From Tsukamurella sp. 8F (GTDB taxonomy: Bacteria; Actinomycetota; Actinomycetes; Mycobacteriales; Mycobacteriaceae), in assembly GCF_029167375.1 (NCBI RefSeq), contig NZ_JARFTP010000018.1, positions 1 to 64,000 on the forward strand: a stretch of 64,000 nucleotides of DNA, written 5' to 3'. Below are positions 47,479-55,918 of the stretch, one piece after another. The position numbers and the translations under genes were made by a program. Under the pieces are notes generated by a model. That model was not told the DNA's origin, searched no databases, and saw only the letters and a program-made list of their open reading frames with translations. Each line of letters starts with the position of its first letter. Positions within the stretch are counted from its first letter, which is position 1.

Positions 47479-48504
47479 TCACCGACCATCGATGTGGGCC
47501 AGCGCCATGAGCATCGCAGTGGCGCGGGCACGGTTCTGCACGGTGTCGACGGCGAAGCCGAGAGCAGCGGACAGCCTGCCTAGACGGTGCGCAACGGTAC
47601 TGTGGTGCAAGTGGATCCGCTCCGCAGCAGAGCGGAGCGTGCCCGACGCCAGGTACACGCGAAGCGTGTCGACCAGTTCGGCGCCGTGCGGCGTCCGCGC
47701 GAGTTCTGTCGCGCGCGCCAGGTCCGGTACGGCCTCCCGCGGTACGGCCCGGCCTGGCGCGATCAGGCACAGGGCGCCCAATTCGTCGGCGAGTACGACG
47801 GGGTTATCGGCGGTTGCCTGGGCCCGCGCGAAGCGCGCGTTGTCGACATACCCGGCGATCTCCGCGGCGGGCGCGGACAGCGAGAGGCCGACGCGCGCAG
47901 AAGTCTTCGAATCCACGTCCGCCGATACCACGATCAGGACGGTGCCGTCCACCGCTATGGCACATGAACGACCAGCCGGGGCAATGCCTTTCGTTCTCAC
48001 CTGATCGGTGGCTGCGACCCGCACAGCCGAGTCCGGGCCGAGACCCAGTGCCGAGCAGGCGGTCAGGGCGGACACATCGTCCATCGGGAACAGCAGGTCG
48101 CGCGTGTGGTCGGCGGCGGTCGGGGCGCTCCGCGGCGCAAGGATGATCGCGGTGGTGAGCGCCATTCGATCCACGAGCATCTCGTCGAGAGGCAGGGCAG
48201 GACCGCGGCGCTCGATCCAGACCGTGCCGACCACGTGGTCACTCACCACCACATCCGCCGACGTCGATGGCTTGCGCTCCTCGTGGGGCTGCCAACGTCC
48301 CCGCTCGTCGCACCGGGCGGGCTTGACGCCGGGGAACCCCGAGACGTCGACGCCGACCGTGCAGTCGGCGAGTGCGGCGGCGGCGCGCAGCATTGCCGCG
48401 ACATCGCCTCCGTGCCGCACCAAAGTGTCGAAGTAGTCGATGACACGGACCAGGCCCGCGGAATCGGCGTCCAACTCCGCGAGCCGATACATCAGCCCCT
48501 GCAT
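47479..48504 (-). CDS. PucR/CdaR-type transcriptional regulator
   Basis: A 341-residue protein with an N-terminal GAF-like sensor region, a middle GGDEF-like fold segment (VRVAATDQV, TVLIVVSADV) and a C-terminal PucR-type helix-turn-helix (LVDTLRVYLASGTLRSAAERI and HHSTVAHRLGRLS). Start ATG 48504 is used because the longer frame to the right only mirrors the esterase gene. Such proteins often control a neighbouring catabolic gene; the esterase 26 bases upstream on the same strand is the obvious candidate. Ligand unknown. Confidence 0.8.
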   Translation of the reverse strand: MQGLMYRLAELDADSAGLVRVIDYFDTLVRHGGDVAAMLRAAAALADCTVGVDVSGFPGVKPARCDERGRWQPHEERKPSTSADVVVSDHVVGTVWIERRGPALPLDEMLVDRMALTTAIILAPRSAPTAADHTRDLLFPMDDVSALTACSALGLGPDSAVRVAATDQVRTKGIAPAGRSCAIAVDGTVLIVVSADVDSKTSARVGLSLSAPAAEIAGYVDNARFARAQATADNPVVLADELGALCLIAPGRAVPREAVPDLARATELARTPHGAELVDTLRVYLASGTLRSAAERIHLHHSTVAHRLGRLSAALGFAVDTVQNRARATAMLMALAHIDGR

Positions 48505-48530
48505 ACGGCGAACCCCTGCATCCGATGAAA

Positions 48531-49502
48531 CTACGAGGCTCGGGCCCCGCTTCGCAAGCCACGCCGCAGGGCATCCAATGCCTCCGCGTGGGCGCGCCGA
48601 CTGACCTCCGCCGTGGCCACGAGACTCGATCCGTGGAAGGTGCCCGGGAACGAGTGCAGTTCCACACTGCTTCCCGCGCGGAGCAGCCGCACCGCGTAGT
48701 CGATGCCCTCGTCGCGCAGCGGGTCCAGTTCCATCGTCGAGACGTACGTCGCGGGCAGCCCGGTCAGGTCGGTGGCGCGTGCGGGCGCCGCGTAGGGCGA
48801 GACGTCGGGGTCCTCCGGCCCGGCGTAGGAGTCGCCCAGGTAGTGCCGCCAGGAGTGGATCGCGTTGGGCCGGTGCCACACCGGGGTATCGACGAATTCG
48901 ATCATCGACGGCGTGGCGAGCCGGTCGTCGAGCTCCGGTATCTCGAGCAGTTGGAAGGCGATGGGCACGACGCCCTCGTCGCGAGCGCGCAACACCGTCG
49001 CCGCCGCTAGCCCACCGCCGGCGCTCTGACCGCCGACCGCGATCCGCCCCGCGTCGATGCCGAGCCGTCCGGCCTGTGCGTGCACGTGGCGCAACGCGGC
49101 GTAGCAATCGTCCAGCGGCCCTGGGAACGGCGTCTCCGGCGCGAGCCGGTACTCGACATTCGCGACCGCGAAGCCCAGCTCGCGCACCACCGAAACGCAG
49201 AACTCGTCGCTCGACGCGGCCGTCCCGATCGCGAAACCGCCGCCGTGCATCCAGACGAGGACCGGGAGCGGGCCGCGCGCCTGCTCCGGAGTGAAGAACC
49301 GGATCGGGACGTCGGGAGCGCCGCCCTGGCCCGGGGCCGCGAGCTCGCGGAGTTCCACCCCTTCGAGCGAGATGTCCGCGGCATGCGCCGCCATGAGCTC
49401 GTCGAATACGATGCGGGCGGCCGCGGGATCGGCGAAGTCGACCTCGGGGAGCATGCCGAGCACCGCTGCGAGTTCCGGGTCCATCGTGGGGAATTCGGTC
49501 AT
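48531..49502 (-). CDS. Hormone-sensitive-lipase-type esterase
   Basis: A 323-residue alpha/beta-hydrolase of the HSL (bacterial family IV/LipH-like) group from ATG 49502. It has the oxyanion motif HGGGF (about 84-88), the nucleophile elbow GGQSAGG with its Ser, the acid in STMELDPLRDEG and the catalytic His in FPGTFHGS. It hydrolyses short-chain esters; mycobacterial relatives are Lip proteins. Located at the right edge of the block that separates groES and tsaD. Confidence 0.9.
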   Translation of the reverse strand: MTEFPTMDPELAAVLGMLPEVDFADPAAARIVFDELMAAHAADISLEGVELRELAAPGQGGAPDVPIRFFTPEQARGPLPVLVWMHGGGFAIGTAASSDEFCVSVVRELGFAVANVEYRLAPETPFPGPLDDCYAALRHVHAQAGRLGIDAGRIAVGGQSAGGGLAAATVLRARDEGVVPIAFQLLEIPELDDRLATPSMIEFVDTPVWHRPNAIHSWRHYLGDSYAGPEDPDVSPYAAPARATDLTGLPATYVSTMELDPLRDEGIDYAVRLLRAGSSVELHSFPGTFHGSSLVATAEVSRRAHAEALDALRRGLRSGARAS

Positions 49503-49591
49503 GCGACAAGTCTGGCTTCCCGGGCACCCGCTGTCACCCGGCGCGCGGAGGAACTTTCTGACCGCCCGTCCGACGCGCGTCGGACGGGCAG

Positions 49592-50626
49592 CTACAGTCG
49601 ACTGGTCGCGACCGAGAGCCCGGGCGAGCTCGCCGCCCGGAGCGATGTGGGAGTCGCATCGCGGTCGATCACGTGCGCACCGAGCGTCGCGATCATCACT
49701 CCGTTGTCTGTGCACAACCGCGGCTTGGGCACGCGCAGATCGAAACCTGCTGCATCGCAACGTTCCTGAGCCAGTTCGCGGATGCGCGAGTTCGCAGTCG
49801 CGCCACCGCCCAGAACCAGCGTGTCGACGCCGACGTCCTGCGCCGCGCGAATCGCCTTGAAGGTCAGCACGTCCGCGACGGCCTCCTGGAAGGAGGCGGC
49901 TATATCCTCCACACGCAACGCACGCCCCGCCGCCTGCTCGGCCTCGACGTGTCGGGCGACCGCGGTCTTGAGGCCGCTGAACGAGAAGTCGTAACGCGCG
50001 TCCTGCTGCCGGGTCATCGCCCTCGGGAACGCGATCGCCTCCCGGTCTCCGCGGCGCGCGAGGTCGTCGATCACGGGGCCGCCCGGGTACCCGAGGCCGA
50101 GCAGCCGGGCCACCTTGTCGAAGGCCTCGCCCGCTGCGTCGTCGACGGTGGTACCCAGTTCTGTGATCGGCTCCCCGAGATCCGTCACGTGCAGGAGGTG
50201 CGTATGCCCGCCGGACACGAGCAGCGCCACGCACGGCGGCATGGGACCGTGCTCGAGTGTGTCGACTGCGACATGACCGCCCAGGTGGTTGAGCCCGTAG
50301 AACGGCAGATCCCACGCCGCCGCATAAGCTTTCGCAGCAGCTACGCCCACGAGCAGCGCGCCCGCGAGCCCCGGTCCGATGGTGACCGCGACAGCGTCTG
50401 GCCGCTCTACACCGGCGGCCGCGAGCGCGCGGCGCATCGTCGGGATCACGGCCTCGAGGTGCGCGCGCGAGGCGACCTCGGGCACCACACCGCCATAACG
50501 GGCGTGCTCGGCGACCGACGACGCCACCTCGTCCGCCAGCAGCTCGCACGTGCGTGTGTCGGTGTCCCACCGGACCAGGCCCACGCCGGTCTCGTCGCAC
50601 GAGCTCTCGATCCCCAGGACGATCAC
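49592..50626 (-). CDS. tsaD: tRNA N6-threonylcarbamoyladenosine transferase TsaD
   Basis: Transfers the threonylcarbamoyl group to A37 of ANN-decoding tRNAs, with TsaB and TsaE. 344 residues from ATG 50626: [14 protein letters not shown] start, the metal-binding [10 protein letters not shown] (His pair), [10 protein letters not shown], and [14 protein letters not shown] are all typical. The C-terminus from about residue 320 is variable. Overlaps rimI by four bases. Confidence 0.97.
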   Translation of the reverse strand: MIVLGIESSCDETGVGLVRWDTDTRTCELLADEVASSVAEHARYGGVVPEVASRAHLEAVIPTMRRALAAAGVERPDAVAVTIGPGLAGALLVGVAAAKAYAAAWDLPFYGLNHLGGHVAVDTLEHGPMPPCVALLVSGGHTHLLHVTDLGEPITELGTTVDDAAGEAFDKVARLLGLGYPGGPVIDDLARRGDREAIAFPRAMTRQQDARYDFSFSGLKTAVARHVEAEQAAGRALRVEDIAASFQEAVADVLTFKAIRAAQDVGVDTLVLGGGATANSRIRELAQERCDAAGFDLRVPKPRLCTDNGVMIATLGAHVIDRDATPTSLRAASSPGLSVATSRL

Positions 50627-51096
50627 GCCGGGTCCCCTTCCTGCAGCGCCGGCCGGCGCATCGTGTACGCATCGGCACCGGACGGCCGATAGTAGCGGCG
50701 GCGCAACCCGACCCGCTCGAATCCCGCGCGCTCGTACAGCTCGATCGCGCGATCGTTGTCGGTGCGGACTTCGAGGAACACCGCACCGCCATGGGCATCC
50801 GCCTCCGCGAGCAGAGCTCCGAGTAAGGCGCGGCCGACCCCGTCCCCCTGGTAAGCGGGATCCACACCGATGGTGTGGATCTCGGACTCCGGAGCGATGC
50901 GCGTGCCCAGCAGACCGATGCCCGCGTACCCGACCAGCCTGCCCTCGTCGCGAGCCGCGAAGAAGCGCACGTGCGGCTGCGCGAGCTCGGATACGAAAGC
51001 CTTTGCGGGCCAGGGGCCATCGCCGGCGAACAGGATACGCTCGAGCTCGGCGCAGCGATCCGCATCAGCCTCGGCGAGCGGGGTCAGGTCAGCCAC
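50623..51096 (-). CDS. rimI: Ribosomal-protein-alanine N-acetyltransferase RimI
   Basis: GNAT-family acetyltransferase of 157 residues that acetylates the N-terminal Ala of ribosomal protein S18 and possibly others. Acetyl-CoA pyrophosphate loop [10 protein letters not shown] (about 90-99), substrate region [16 protein letters not shown], and C-terminal [18 protein letters not shown]. Overlaps tsaD and tsaB in the conserved tsaB-rimI-tsaD operon. Confidence 0.94.
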   Translation of the reverse strand: MADLTPLAEADADRCAELERILFAGDGPWPAKAFVSELAQPHVRFFAARDEGRLVGYAGIGLLGTRIAPESEIHTIGVDPAYQGDGVGRALLGALLAEADAHGGAVFLEVRTDNDRAIELYERAGFERVGLRRRYYRPSGADAYTMRRPALQEGDPA

Positions 51097-51700
51097 GGGC
51101 AGCCGTCTCCACAGCGTCGGGACGTCGCAGGTACAGCGGAACGAGCGGTTCGGGCTCGGTACCGATCAGCGGCGCGGCGGCAGCGACGAGGGTTGCGGGC
51201 GTCGGTGCGGCACCCGCGATCACGCGGGCACCGTCGACGATGGCCCCCTCCTCCACCGCGGGCCCGTCGATGCCGAGGTCCGCAGGCTTACACACGTCCG
51301 GCCCACCCGTTCGCACACCGTCTGAGTATCTGGCCCAATAGACCTCCCGGCGTCGTGCGTCGGTCACCACCAGGGTGTCGCCCCGACTACCGACCGCGAT
51401 CGCGTCCAGGCTGCACACCCCGTGCACCGGGATGCCGAGGGCGTCGCCGAACGCCGCGGCCGTCGCCATCCCGACGCGCAGACCGGTGAACGGCCCCGGG
51501 CCGCAGCCGACGACGATCGCGCCGATATCGGACCGCGCGAGCCCCGCCTCGTCTAGGCATTCGAGGACGAACGGCGTGAGTACCTCCGCGTGGCCGCGCG
51601 AATTCGTCTGGTCCCGCCTAGCGAGGACCGAACGCGTGTCGAGGTCGACGATCCCCACCGTGAGCGAAGGCGTTGCCGTGTCGAGGGCGAGGACGAACAT
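51089..51700 (-). CDS. tsaB: tRNA threonylcarbamoyladenosine biosynthesis protein TsaB
   Basis: Non-catalytic partner of TsaD in t6A formation; 203 residues, ASKHA fold. LALDTATPSLTVGIVD at the start, GCGPGPFTGLRVGMATA, and SLDAIAVGS match the family. It heads the rimI-tsaD operon. In M. tuberculosis tsaE lies directly upstream; here about 4.2 kb of other genes has been placed between them. Confidence 0.95.
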   Translation of the reverse strand: MFVLALDTATPSLTVGIVDLDTRSVLARRDQTNSRGHAEVLTPFVLECLDEAGLARSDIGAIVVGCGPGPFTGLRVGMATAAAFGDALGIPVHGVCSLDAIAVGSRGDTLVVTDARRREVYWARYSDGVRTGGPDVCKPADLGIDGPAVEEGAIVDGARVIAGAAPTPATLVAAAAPLIGTEPEPLVPLYLRRPDAVETAARG

Positions 51701-51726
51701 GCCGCGAGTTTACCGAGCGGGGCTTC

Positions 51727-52089
51727 TCACGCGGCCAGCGCGTAACCGGCGGCGCACGCCGCCAACGACACGATCAACGACGCACCGGCGTACACCGTCG
51801 CTGCCACGGCCCTGCGCTGCTGCAGCAATCGCACGGTCTCGACACTGGCCGTGCTGAACGTGGTGTAGCCGCCGCACACGCCCGTCCCCAGCGCGAGTTC
51901 CCAGGTCTGCGTGAGTTCGCCGTGGGCGAGCAGACCCGCCAGCACACCGAGCACCAGCGAGCCCGTGATGTTGATGCCGAACGTCGCCCAGTGCCCGAGC
52001 GCGCCCCACCTGGCGCGGGCGGTGCCGTCGAGTGTGAAGCGCAGCAGAGCGCCCAGGCCGCCGCCGAGTGCGACCAGCAACGCCGTCAT
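51727..52089 (-). CDS. crcB: Fluoride channel FluC/CrcB (second of a pair)
   Basis: A 120-residue, four-helix fluoride exporter. It has GGLGALLRFTLD, the pore segment FGINITGSLVLG with the conserved Asn, and GTGVCGGYTTFSTAS with the Phe/Thr/Ser fluoride track. Start ATG 52089 overlaps the first crcB by four bases; the long frame further right is non-coding. Two tandem genes usually form an antiparallel heterodimer. Confidence 0.93.
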   Translation of the reverse strand: MTALLVALGGGLGALLRFTLDGTARARWGALGHWATFGINITGSLVLGVLAGLLAHGELTQTWELALGTGVCGGYTTFSTASVETVRLLQQRRAVAATVYAGASLIVSLAACAAGYALAA

Positions 52090-52547
52090 TCGTCGGCCCC
52101 GGATACGAGACGTGCGGCGACTGCAACACCCACGGCAGCCGCCACCAGACCGCCGACGACGGTGACCGCCAGATACGTCACGCCCGCGCCTACATGCCCG
52201 CCCGCGAAGAGCGAGCGGCCGTCGAGGGCGAACGTGCTGTACGTCGTGAGGCCCCCGCAGAACCCCGTCCCGAGGAGCAGGCGCAGCCGCCGGCGATGGC
52301 CGTGGTCCGGGCCTGCCAGCACCAGCGTCTCGAGCAGGCAGCCGAGGACGAAGGCACCCACGAGGTTGACGATCAGGGTCGCCCACGGCATGTGCCCGGC
52401 GGATGTCGGCAGCAGGCACGCGACGCCGTAACGGGCGACACTGCCCACCGCGCCGCCCGCGAAGACGAGCGCGAGGGGCGCGGGTCGCAGGTGCAGGGCG
52501 CGTTCGGGGGGACGCAGCGTCGCGGGCGACTCCATCTCCTTGCTCAT
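52086..52547 (-). CDS. crcB: Fluoride channel FluC/CrcB (first of a pair)
   Basis: A 153-residue FluC protein with GGAVGSVARYGV, TLIVNLVGAFVLG and GTGFCGGLTTYSTFAL, the pore residues of the family, plus a 25-residue N-terminal extension. It overlaps the universal-stress gene by four bases. The operon is preceded by a fluoride riboswitch. Confidence 0.94.
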   Translation of the reverse strand: MSKEMESPATLRPPERALHLRPAPLALVFAGGAVGSVARYGVACLLPTSAGHMPWATLIVNLVGAFVLGCLLETLVLAGPDHGHRRRLRLLLGTGFCGGLTTYSTFALDGRSLFAGGHVGAGVTYLAVTVVGGLVAAAVGVAVAARLVSGADE

Positions 52548-53056
52548 AGGCCGTCCCGCGCAGGTACGAAGACCAGCGGGAGGATGCGGTTGCGCGCGAG
52601 CACCCCGCGCGCGACGCGGCTGCCGAAGAGCTCCTCCACCACGCCACGGACGCCGCCGTGCGGGCTACCCAGTACGACCGCGTACGCATCGGCCTGTTCC
52701 GCGACGCGCAGCAGCAGGCGGGCGGGCGCCTCACCACGGGCGACGTGATACGTCCAACCGGCCGGCACGCCCACGAGCAGCTCGTGCTTGACGCTGCGCG
52801 ACAGGTCGTCCAGACGCGCGTCGAGGGCGTCCTCCCAATCGTCCCCGTCGGGGTCGATCGGGGTGTCGACGAGGTCCTCGATATGCACCACGTCGAGGCG
52901 CGCACCGATTCTGCTTGCGAGGTCGGCGGCGAATCGAAGCGCCGCGACGCTCGCCGGGTCACCGTCCCAGCCCACGACGACCGGCGGCGCGGAGGGTTCG
53001 GGTCCGGGCGGGTCGGTGGAGTGATCGGCGACCAGCGGCCTGGGCGCTTCACGCAT
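52544..53056 (-). CDS. Universal stress protein (UspA family) of the fluoride operon
   Basis: A 170-residue single-domain Usp protein. The N-terminal VVVGWDGDPASVAALRFA resembles the family, and the C-terminal VVLGSPHGGVRGVVEELFGS is near the ATP-binding motif G2xG9GS but with changes, so ATP binding is likely but not certain. It is the first gene behind the fluoride riboswitch and overlaps crcB, so it should be made only when fluoride is present. Its role there is unknown. Confidence 0.88.
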   Translation of the reverse strand: MREAPRPLVADHSTDPPGPEPSAPPVVVGWDGDPASVAALRFAADLASRIGARLDVVHIEDLVDTPIDPDGDDWEDALDARLDDLSRSVKHELLVGVPAGWTYHVARGEAPARLLLRVAEQADAYAVVLGSPHGGVRGVVEELFGSRVARGVLARNRILPLVFVPARDGL

Positions 53057-53107
53057 GACTGCCTCCTACGCAGACGTATCGGGGCGACGTCGGTCGCCGG
53101 GCGTCTC

Positions 53108-53172
53108 GTAGGAACCATCAGCCTGCGGGCGGTTCGGGAGTCCGTTTCGACTCCCAGGCGGGATCCATCGCC
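53108..53172 (-). ncRNA. Fluoride riboswitch (crcB motif)
   Basis: Read on the complement the leader has the conserved blocks of the fluoride riboswitch in order: GGCGATGGATCCCGCC, a variable hairpin (GGGAGTC/GACTCCC arms), AACCGCC, then GGCTGATGGTTCCTAC, which can pair into the pseudoknot. It sits about 50 bases upstream of the usp-crcB-crcB operon. Fluoride binding should turn expression on. Confidence 0.93.
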
Positions 53173-53207
53173 GTCTGACCGTGAGCATACCCTGCGGCCG
53201 AACCCGG

Positions 53208-53819
53208 TCAGTCCAGCGGCAGCCCGAAGGAACGGATGATCCGACGTGCGACGGCGCGTACCTCGGAGCGCGCTGCGTTCCGGTCCTCCGCTCGCGAGAC
53301 GTACAGCGCGGACTCGTCGATCGCGCCCAGCACCACGTGGGCGATCGGACGAAGCGGCTGCGGCTGCATCGCTCCCACCTCGACTGCGCGTGCGAGCAAC
53401 GCCTCGATCACCGCCATGCCGTACTGCTCGCCCCGGGCGCGCCACTCCTCCCACCCGAGCACCGCAGGCGCGTCGACCAGGGAGATGCGCGTGATCCCCG
53501 GCTCGGTGAGCGCATCGAGGATCGCATCGAATCCGATCTCCATGGCGCGCAACGGATCTTCCGGGTCCGCGGCTCCGATGACACCCGCGGCGTGACCGAT
53601 CGCTTCCCGCTCGATGTCATCGAATACCTCGATGAACAGACCGCGTTTGTCCCCGAACTGGTGGTACAGCGCGCCACGGGTGACCCCTGCCGCGTCGACG
53701 ATCGCCTGGGTGCCGACACCCGCGTACCCGTGCTCGGCGAACAGAGCCCTGGCCGCCGCCTTCAGCGCGGCCTTGGTCGCGGCCGTGCGCTCGGCCTGCG
53801 TTCTCCTATTGACTTCCAT
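53208..53819 (-). CDS. TetR-family regulator
   Basis: A 203-residue TetR protein with a classical N-terminal domain: AALKAAARALFAEHGYAGVG, then IVDAAGVTRGALYHQFGDKR (helix-turn-helix). The C-terminal ligand-binding region includes EEWRARGEQYGMAVIEALLA. Divergent from the DUF2834/hydrolase genes with a 68-base gap in which CGTAA occurs twice, 22 bases apart (53830-53834 and 53852-53856). Probable autoregulator and repressor of the neighbours. Confidence 0.92.
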   Translation of the reverse strand: MEVNRRTQAERTAATKAALKAAARALFAEHGYAGVGTQAIVDAAGVTRGALYHQFGDKRGLFIEVFDDIEREAIGHAAGVIGAADPEDPLRAMEIGFDAILDALTEPGITRISLVDAPAVLGWEEWRARGEQYGMAVIEALLARAVEVGAMQPQPLRPIAHVVLGAIDESALYVSRAEDRNAARSEVRAVARRIIRSFGLPLD

Positions 53820-53887
53820 ACAGGTTGCACGTAACTTTCATACCGAGTGTTCGTAAGTGTTGGAGCAGTCCTCGAAAGGATACGACC

Positions 53888-54271
53888 ATGCGGCCCACCA
53901 GCATTGCTACACGCTCGGCCGGAAGCCCCACAACAGCGTGGTACATCGCGTTGGCGGCCATCGGCACTGTGCTCCCCTGGATCTTCTTCGCCGCATTCTT
54001 CGGTGCCAACGGTCCCGATGTGCCCGCCTTCCTACGTGGAATCTTCGCCAACGGTGCCGCCGGCGGATTCACGGCCGACGTACTGATCAGCATCGCCGTC
54101 TTCCTCGTATGGTCCTATCCCGACGCACGCACCCGGGCGGTCCGGCACTGGTGGCTGGTGCTCCCATCACTCTGCGTGGTCGGCCTGTCGCTCGCATTCC
54201 CGCTATACCTGGTGCTTCGTCACCGAACAGTCGAAACACCCGGTCCGACAACGAAAGAAGCAACGAGATGA
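53888..54271 (+). CDS. DUF2834-like small membrane protein
   Basis: A 127-residue protein with three hydrophobic helices (about 18-36, 60-80 and 90-112) and a C-terminal tail. DUF2834-type features are the FFGANGPDVPAFLRGIFANG segment and the LVWSYPDAR motif. ATG 53888 is used; the longer frame left of it covers the likely promoter. Function unknown. It is translationally coupled to the next hydrolase (ATGA overlap) and opposite to tetR. Confidence 0.75.
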   Translation: MRPTSIATRSAGSPTTAWYIALAAIGTVLPWIFFAAFFGANGPDVPAFLRGIFANGAAGGFTADVLISIAVFLVWSYPDARTRAVRHWWLVLPSLCVVGLSLAFPLYLVLRHRTVETPGPTTKEATR

Positions 54272-55110
54272 ACCTGGCCGAATTGCCTTCGGGCACCGTC
54301 GAATACCGGACGTACGGGCCCGAGGAGTCCGAGCACCCTCCCGTTCTGTTCGTACACGGGGTCGTCATGGACCTACAGCTGTGGGACCGGGTCGCCGAGA
54401 CGCTCGGGGCCGCCGGTTATCGCTGCTTCGCCGTCACCTGGCCGCTCGGTTCGCACCGAATCGCCTGGGGCGCTGGGGCGGACCGCACGGCTAGAGGTGC
54501 CGCCGGGCTGATCGCCGAGTTCGTCTCCGAGCGCGGGCTCGAGGGCTGCACGCTGGTCGCGGTCGACACCGGCGGCGCGATCAGCCAATATCTCATCCAC
54601 GACCGGCCCGAGCTGATCGGCCGCGCAGTGCTGATGAACTGCGACTGCTTCGACACGTTCCCACCCCAGCCGTTCGCGCTGCTGTTCTCCCTCCTGCGGC
54701 GCCGACCCCTGATCCGTCCGCTGATGTCGTTGATGCGCAGCGACGCGCTTCGCCGCTCGCCGCTCGGTTTCGGGCTGCTGAGCACGGTCATCGATCCGGA
54801 GATGACCGAATCGTGGGTCCGCCCACTGCTGACCGATCCCGCCGTCCGCGACGACCTGGCCGCACTCCTGAACAACCTCGAGCCGCGCGAGCTCGCCTCG
54901 ATAACCCCCAGGATGCGGGACTTCGGCAAGCCGGTGACCCTGGTATGGGGTATGGACGACCGCTGCTTCACGCCCGAGCTGGGCCGCCGACTCGCCGACG
55001 CGTTCGGCAACGCGGAGTTCGTGGAGGTGCCGGATGCACGCACGTTCGTCTGTATCGACCGGCCCGATGCCGTGGTCGGCGCGATCACCAGGATCACGAC
55101 GAACGCCTGA
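54268..55110 (+). CDS. Alpha/beta-hydrolase-like protein with altered catalytic residues
   Basis: A 280-residue alpha/beta-hydrolase fold. The oxyanion segment reads LFVHGVVMDLQLWDR, the nucleophile elbow VAVDTGGAIS puts Asp where Ser or Asp is expected, and the C-terminal region where the catalytic His should lie reads VPDARTFVCIDRP without His. This suggests a dehalogenase/epoxide-hydrolase relative that has lost classic catalysis, or that uses another residue. Overlaps the DUF2834 gene and is probably repressed with it by TetR. Confidence 0.75.
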   Translation: MNLAELPSGTVEYRTYGPEESEHPPVLFVHGVVMDLQLWDRVAETLGAAGYRCFAVTWPLGSHRIAWGAGADRTARGAAGLIAEFVSERGLEGCTLVAVDTGGAISQYLIHDRPELIGRAVLMNCDCFDTFPPQPFALLFSLLRRRPLIRPLMSLMRSDALRRSPLGFGLLSTVIDPEMTESWVRPLLTDPAVRDDLAALLNNLEPRELASITPRMRDFGKPVTLVWGMDDRCFTPELGRRLADAFGNAEFVEVPDARTFVCIDRPDAVVGAITRITTNA

Positions 55111-55142
55111 AACCTGTCGGGGGTAGGGCGGACCATGGAGTC

Positions 55143-55775
55143 ATGGTCAACGCACAGCAGATAGCAGCAGCCGACGTCCCCGACTGGGCCCCCATCCTGA
55201 GGGGCCTCTACACCCGTTTCCGCACGGGCGATTTCAACAAGGGCATCCGTCTGGTGGATGCGTTCGCGGAAGCTGCGGACGTCGCCGATCACCACCCGGA
55301 GGTGGTCCTGACGTACGGCCACGTCGACGTACGGCTCACCAGCCACGACGCGGGCGACGTCACCGAACGCGACCTCGCCCTCGCGCGCACGTTCTCGGAG
55401 ATCGCCGCGACGCAGAACGTCCCCGCCGCGCCCGGCGAGCGATGTCTCGTCGAGCTGGGTCTCGACACCGCGGACGCCACTCGGATCGCCCCTTTCTGGT
55501 CGGCGGTCCTCGGCCAGCCGGTCTCGGACGGCGAGGTCACGGACCCGACGGGGATCGGGCCGACCATCTGGTTCCAGCCGACCGAACCGCACGAGCCCCC
55601 ACGGCAACGCTTCCACCTCGACGTATGGGTGGACCCGCGGGTCGTTCGAGAACGGATCGACGCGGCCCTCGCCGCAGGCGGGACGCTCGTTTCCGACGCC
55701 GAGGCGCCCCGGTTCTGGATCCTCGCCGACACGCAGGGCAACAAGGCGTGCCTCTGCACAGCGGAGGATCGCTAG
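55143..55775 (+). CDS. Pterin-4a-carbinolamine dehydratase fused to a VOC/glyoxalase-like domain
   Basis: A 210-residue two-domain protein. The N-terminal half (about 1-95) is a pterin-4a-carbinolamine dehydratase (PCD/PhhB-like) with ADHHPEVVLTYGHVDVRL and the paired His of the active site; this enzyme recycles pterin after aromatic hydroxylation. The C-terminal half (about 100-208) is a VOC/glyoxalase-like domain (FWSAVLGQPV, IWFQPTEPHEPPRQRFHLDVWV). Such fusions occur in actinobacteria. ATG 55143 fits the PCD start. No aromatic hydroxylase is near, so the substrate may differ. Confidence 0.85.
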   Translation: MVNAQQIAAADVPDWAPILRGLYTRFRTGDFNKGIRLVDAFAEAADVADHHPEVVLTYGHVDVRLTSHDAGDVTERDLALARTFSEIAATQNVPAAPGERCLVELGLDTADATRIAPFWSAVLGQPVSDGEVTDPTGIGPTIWFQPTEPHEPPRQRFHLDVWVDPRVVRERIDAALAAGGTLVSDAEAPRFWILADTQGNKACLCTAEDR

Positions 55776-55789
55776 GGCGGGCCCTAGCG
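55770..55789. terminator. Compact hairpin at the end of the PCD-VOC gene
   Basis: CGCTAGGGC-GG-GCCCTAGCG, perfect 9-bp arms with only two bases between them, overlapping the stop codon. Lies between convergent genes; may act as terminator, but the tiny loop means the inner pairs would open. Confidence 0.45.
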
Positions 55790-55918
55790 AAGCCGAACGT
55801 CGGTGACCGCCTGTCCCGGGGCGCCGACCGCCGAATCGGACCAGCCGCTCCTCTGGAAGGGCGATGCCTTCGAGACGACGGGTGCTGCGCGCACTCCAGG
55901 TCGAGCACCGTCGCCGGA

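Noticed and set aside
48505-49527. N-terminal extension of the PucR-type regulator
   Set aside because: It overlaps the esterase gene fully in another frame and has no family features; ATG 48504 fits the protein.
49503-51065. N-terminal extension of the esterase frame
   Set aside because: Covers tsaD and rimI in another frame; the esterase homology begins at ATG 49502.
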